From IMG/VR virus record IMGVR_UViG_3300037245_000995, positions 1 to 40,973 of that record: 40,973 nucleotides of DNA; one strand, written 5' to 3'. Position numbers and translations under genes: made by a program. Positions 39,566-40,973 of this stretch are shown one piece after another. This stretch comes from a virus. The notes beneath the pieces are model-generated. The model saw only the letters and a list, made by a program, of their open reading frames with translations. It searched no databases and was not told where the DNA came from. Position 1 is the stretch's first letter. Every line of letters begins with the position of its first letter.

Positions 39566-40272
39566 AATTTCATCAGCACTTTTCAGGCAGTTCGGGCAAT
39601 ATGTATGAGGTAACGGCACAGAACGGACACCGGCTGTTAATCGAGTGCGGGGTTCGTTGGCCGTTGCTTATCAAAGCCCTTGACTATAAGATGGGTAACA
39701 TCGAGGGGTGTTTGATTTCTCATTCGCACAAAGATCATTGCCATGCGGTAGACAGCGTAATACAGGCGGGTATCGATGTTTATACCAGTGCTGAAACGAT
39801 AGAAAAATGCGGGTTGTTTCACAGGAATGTAACAGCTATCAAGAGTAAAGACTTGATCTGGACGGAGAGTTTTCAGGTCTACGTTTTCTATACGATCCAC
39901 GATTGCCCGGGTAGTGTTGGGTTTGTTATCAGGGAGCTTGCTACAAAAGAGTGGTTGCTTTTCGTTACAGATACGAAGTGTATTGTACCGAGATTCGAGC
40001 AAAAGTTTTCTATCGTAGCGATCGAGGCGAGTTACTGCGGTGAAACACTCGAGAGGAAAGTAGCGGCGGGGATCATCGACGAAGCACTGGCAAGGCGTTT
40101 GCTTGATTCTCACATGGAAGTTAAGGAAACGATGCGTTACATCGATGAATTTATCGACAAGGAAAAACTGCACGAAATACACCTGTTGCATATTTCAGGC
40201 GATAATAACGACAGAGAACGGTGCCGAAAACGATTTGAGAAGCACTTTATGAAAGATGTGGTGATAGTATGA
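39562..40272 (+). CDS. Metallo-beta-lactamase-fold protein
   Basis: The product is 236 residues. The HSHKDH metal motif (His 54, His 56, Asp 58, His 59) is present with a preceding strand, an Asp in a VTDTKCI strand (third metal region), and a late LLHISGDNND. Proteins like this occur next to RecT in many phages and may be a nuclease or other hydrolase. The start overlaps the preceding stop by 4 bases. The fold is confident; the substrate is not. Confidence 0.88.
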   Translation: MKFHQHFSGSSGNMYEVTAQNGHRLLIECGVRWPLLIKALDYKMGNIEGCLISHSHKDHCHAVDSVIQAGIDVYTSAETIEKCGLFHRNVTAIKSKDLIWTESFQVYVFYTIHDCPGSVGFVIRELATKEWLLFVTDTKCIVPRFEQKFSIVAIEASYCGETLERKVAAGIIDEALARRLLDSHMEVKETMRYIDEFIDKEKLHEIHLLHISGDNNDRERCRKRFEKHFMKDVVIV

Positions 40273-40775
40273 AAAAGATACCACTCACGCAGGGCAAGTT
40301 TGCGTTGGTAGATGATTGCGATTACGAACGATTAGTACGATATAAATGGCATGTCGGTAACACAACGGGCGGGAATTGGTATGCATTTAGAAGTGGTATC
40401 TATAAAGATGGGATTCAGCGTCATATTGCGATGGGCAGGGAAATATTAAACGCAAAAGAAACAGAACAAGTCGATTATCGCACTGGAAACACATTAGATA
40501 ACACCCGTGGCAATATAAGATTGTGTGATAATATGCAGAAAAAACAGAATAGCAAAAAACACGCTACTTATTGCGGCAGACAAACCTCAAGTAAATTCAA
40601 AGGCGTATGTTGGCATAAAGGCGATAGAATTAGAAAGGGACGATGGCAAGCAAGTATCACTGTTGAAAAAAAGAGGGTATGCCTAGGATCTTTTCAAGAC
40701 GAAAAACTGGCCGCCACTGCTTACGATGAGGCCGCAATGGAGAATTTTGGCGAATTTGCAAGGACTAACTTTTAA
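40269..40775 (+). CDS. HNH-AP2 protein, HNH His probably replaced
   Basis: The product is 168 residues. Residues 1-100 match the HNH_3-type homing nuclease fold (PLTQGKFALVDDCDYERLVRYKWHV, then RHIAMGREIL and NTLDNTRGNIRLCDNMQKKQN). In the family a VDHxNGN motif precedes NTLDN; here it reads VDYRTGN with Tyr 70 in place of His. Residues 108-168 form an AP2 DNA-binding domain (SSKFKGVCWHKGD ... GRWQASITVEKKRVCLGSF ... AATAYDEAA). The altered residue suggests a loss of activity. It overlaps the previous gene by 4 bases. Confidence 0.85.
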   Translation: MKKIPLTQGKFALVDDCDYERLVRYKWHVGNTTGGNWYAFRSGIYKDGIQRHIAMGREILNAKETEQVDYRTGNTLDNTRGNIRLCDNMQKKQNSKKHATYCGRQTSSKFKGVCWHKGDRIRKGRWQASITVEKKRVCLGSFQDEKLAATAYDEAAMENFGEFARTNF

Positions 40776-40825
40776 ACGATTTGCGAAAAAGTTTATGAAA
40801 GATACCATTATTTCAGGAGAGTAAC

Positions 40826-40973
40826 ATGATTACACAAGAACAGATAGTAGCGTTGAAGCAAGAACTTGCCGACGAGGAAAAACTTCACTGTGAAAGGATA
40901 GAAAGGTTAGGGCAACTCCGGATAACCATACACAATATGGAAAACGCCCTAAAGCAGCAAGAGCCGAGCATTG
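40826..40973 (+). CDS. N-terminal part of a small hypothetical protein
   Basis: ATG at 40826 behind TCAGGAGAG; 49 codons are open to the contig end without a stop. The product is helical and charged (QEQIVALKQELADEEKLHCERIERL). It continues in register into bases 1-83. The AGGAGAGTA site resembles those of the tail chaperone gene and of a small peptide gene (33963). Confidence 0.75.
   Translation, partial: MITQEQIVALKQELADEEKLHCERIERLGQLRITIHNMENALKQQEPSI

Noticed and set aside
1-40973. Prophage or temperate phage reading
   Set aside because: No integrase, excisionase, att-like duplication, CI/Cro pair or flanking bacterial gene is seen, and all genes run in one direction.
1-40973. CRISPR array, insertion sequence or rRNA
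   Set aside because: No regularly spaced identical repeats with unique spacers, no transposase with inverted ends and no rRNA-like stretch were found.

Overview
The window is a tailed-phage genome, or nearly all of one. Every convincing gene lies on the + strand. Genes are tightly packed, often with ATGA or TAATG overlaps, and sit behind purine-rich ribosome binding sites. The head and tail genes (HK97-fold capsid, prohead protease, PBSX-type terminase, tape measure, frameshifted tail chaperone, no contractile sheath) indicate a siphovirus of a bacterium with sigma70-like promoters. I see no integrase, excisionase or CI-type repressor, so a temperate life style is not supported. The host cannot be named from the sequence. 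The last open frame (40826 to the end) continues in register and without a stop into the first 83 bases, so the contig is probably a closed circular, or circularly permuted, genome of about 41 kb opened inside a small gene.

Layout: (1) 1-6434, early accessory and replication genes: DUF1643 protein, possible clamp-like protein, a promoter plus attenuator-like hairpin, a DnaD-like replication initiator, an ASCH-like protein, an HNH nuclease and small Cys-rich proteins, closed by a terminator. (2) 6520-31223, late genes from a TTGACA promoter: J-domain protein, ParB-methyltransferase fusion, terminase subunits, portal fused to a Mu-F-like domain, protease, capsid, two stand-alone terminators, a head-region fibre, connectors, tail tube, G/GT chaperones, tape measure, tail-tip and fibre proteins, a P-loop protein, a lipoprotein and a DUF1353 protein, closed by a terminator. 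(3) 31224-34620, a control and RNA region: a strong promoter with a palindrome at its start point, an ArdC-like protein, about 500 bases of hairpin-rich probable non-coding RNA, small genes, then a promoter serving an initiator-type tRNA(CAU) and a tRNA-like element. (4) 34621-40973, recombination and modification: SbcC/Rad50-like ATPase, YopX, RecT, C5-cytosine methyltransferase, metallo-beta-lactamase-fold protein and an HNH-AP2 protein.

How it fits together: early genes would start replication (DnaD-like protein, RecT, SbcC-like ATPase), two methyltransferases and an ArdC-like protein could blunt host restriction, and one long operon builds the virion. Five promoter candidates share a 16-base spacer. 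The most unusual content is the RNA module: a phage-encoded tRNA carrying three hallmarks of the bacterial initiator tRNA, a neighbour with a perfect acceptor/T-arm minihelix but no normal anticodon arm, and the structured 500-base segment upstream. No endolysin or holin is recognisable.
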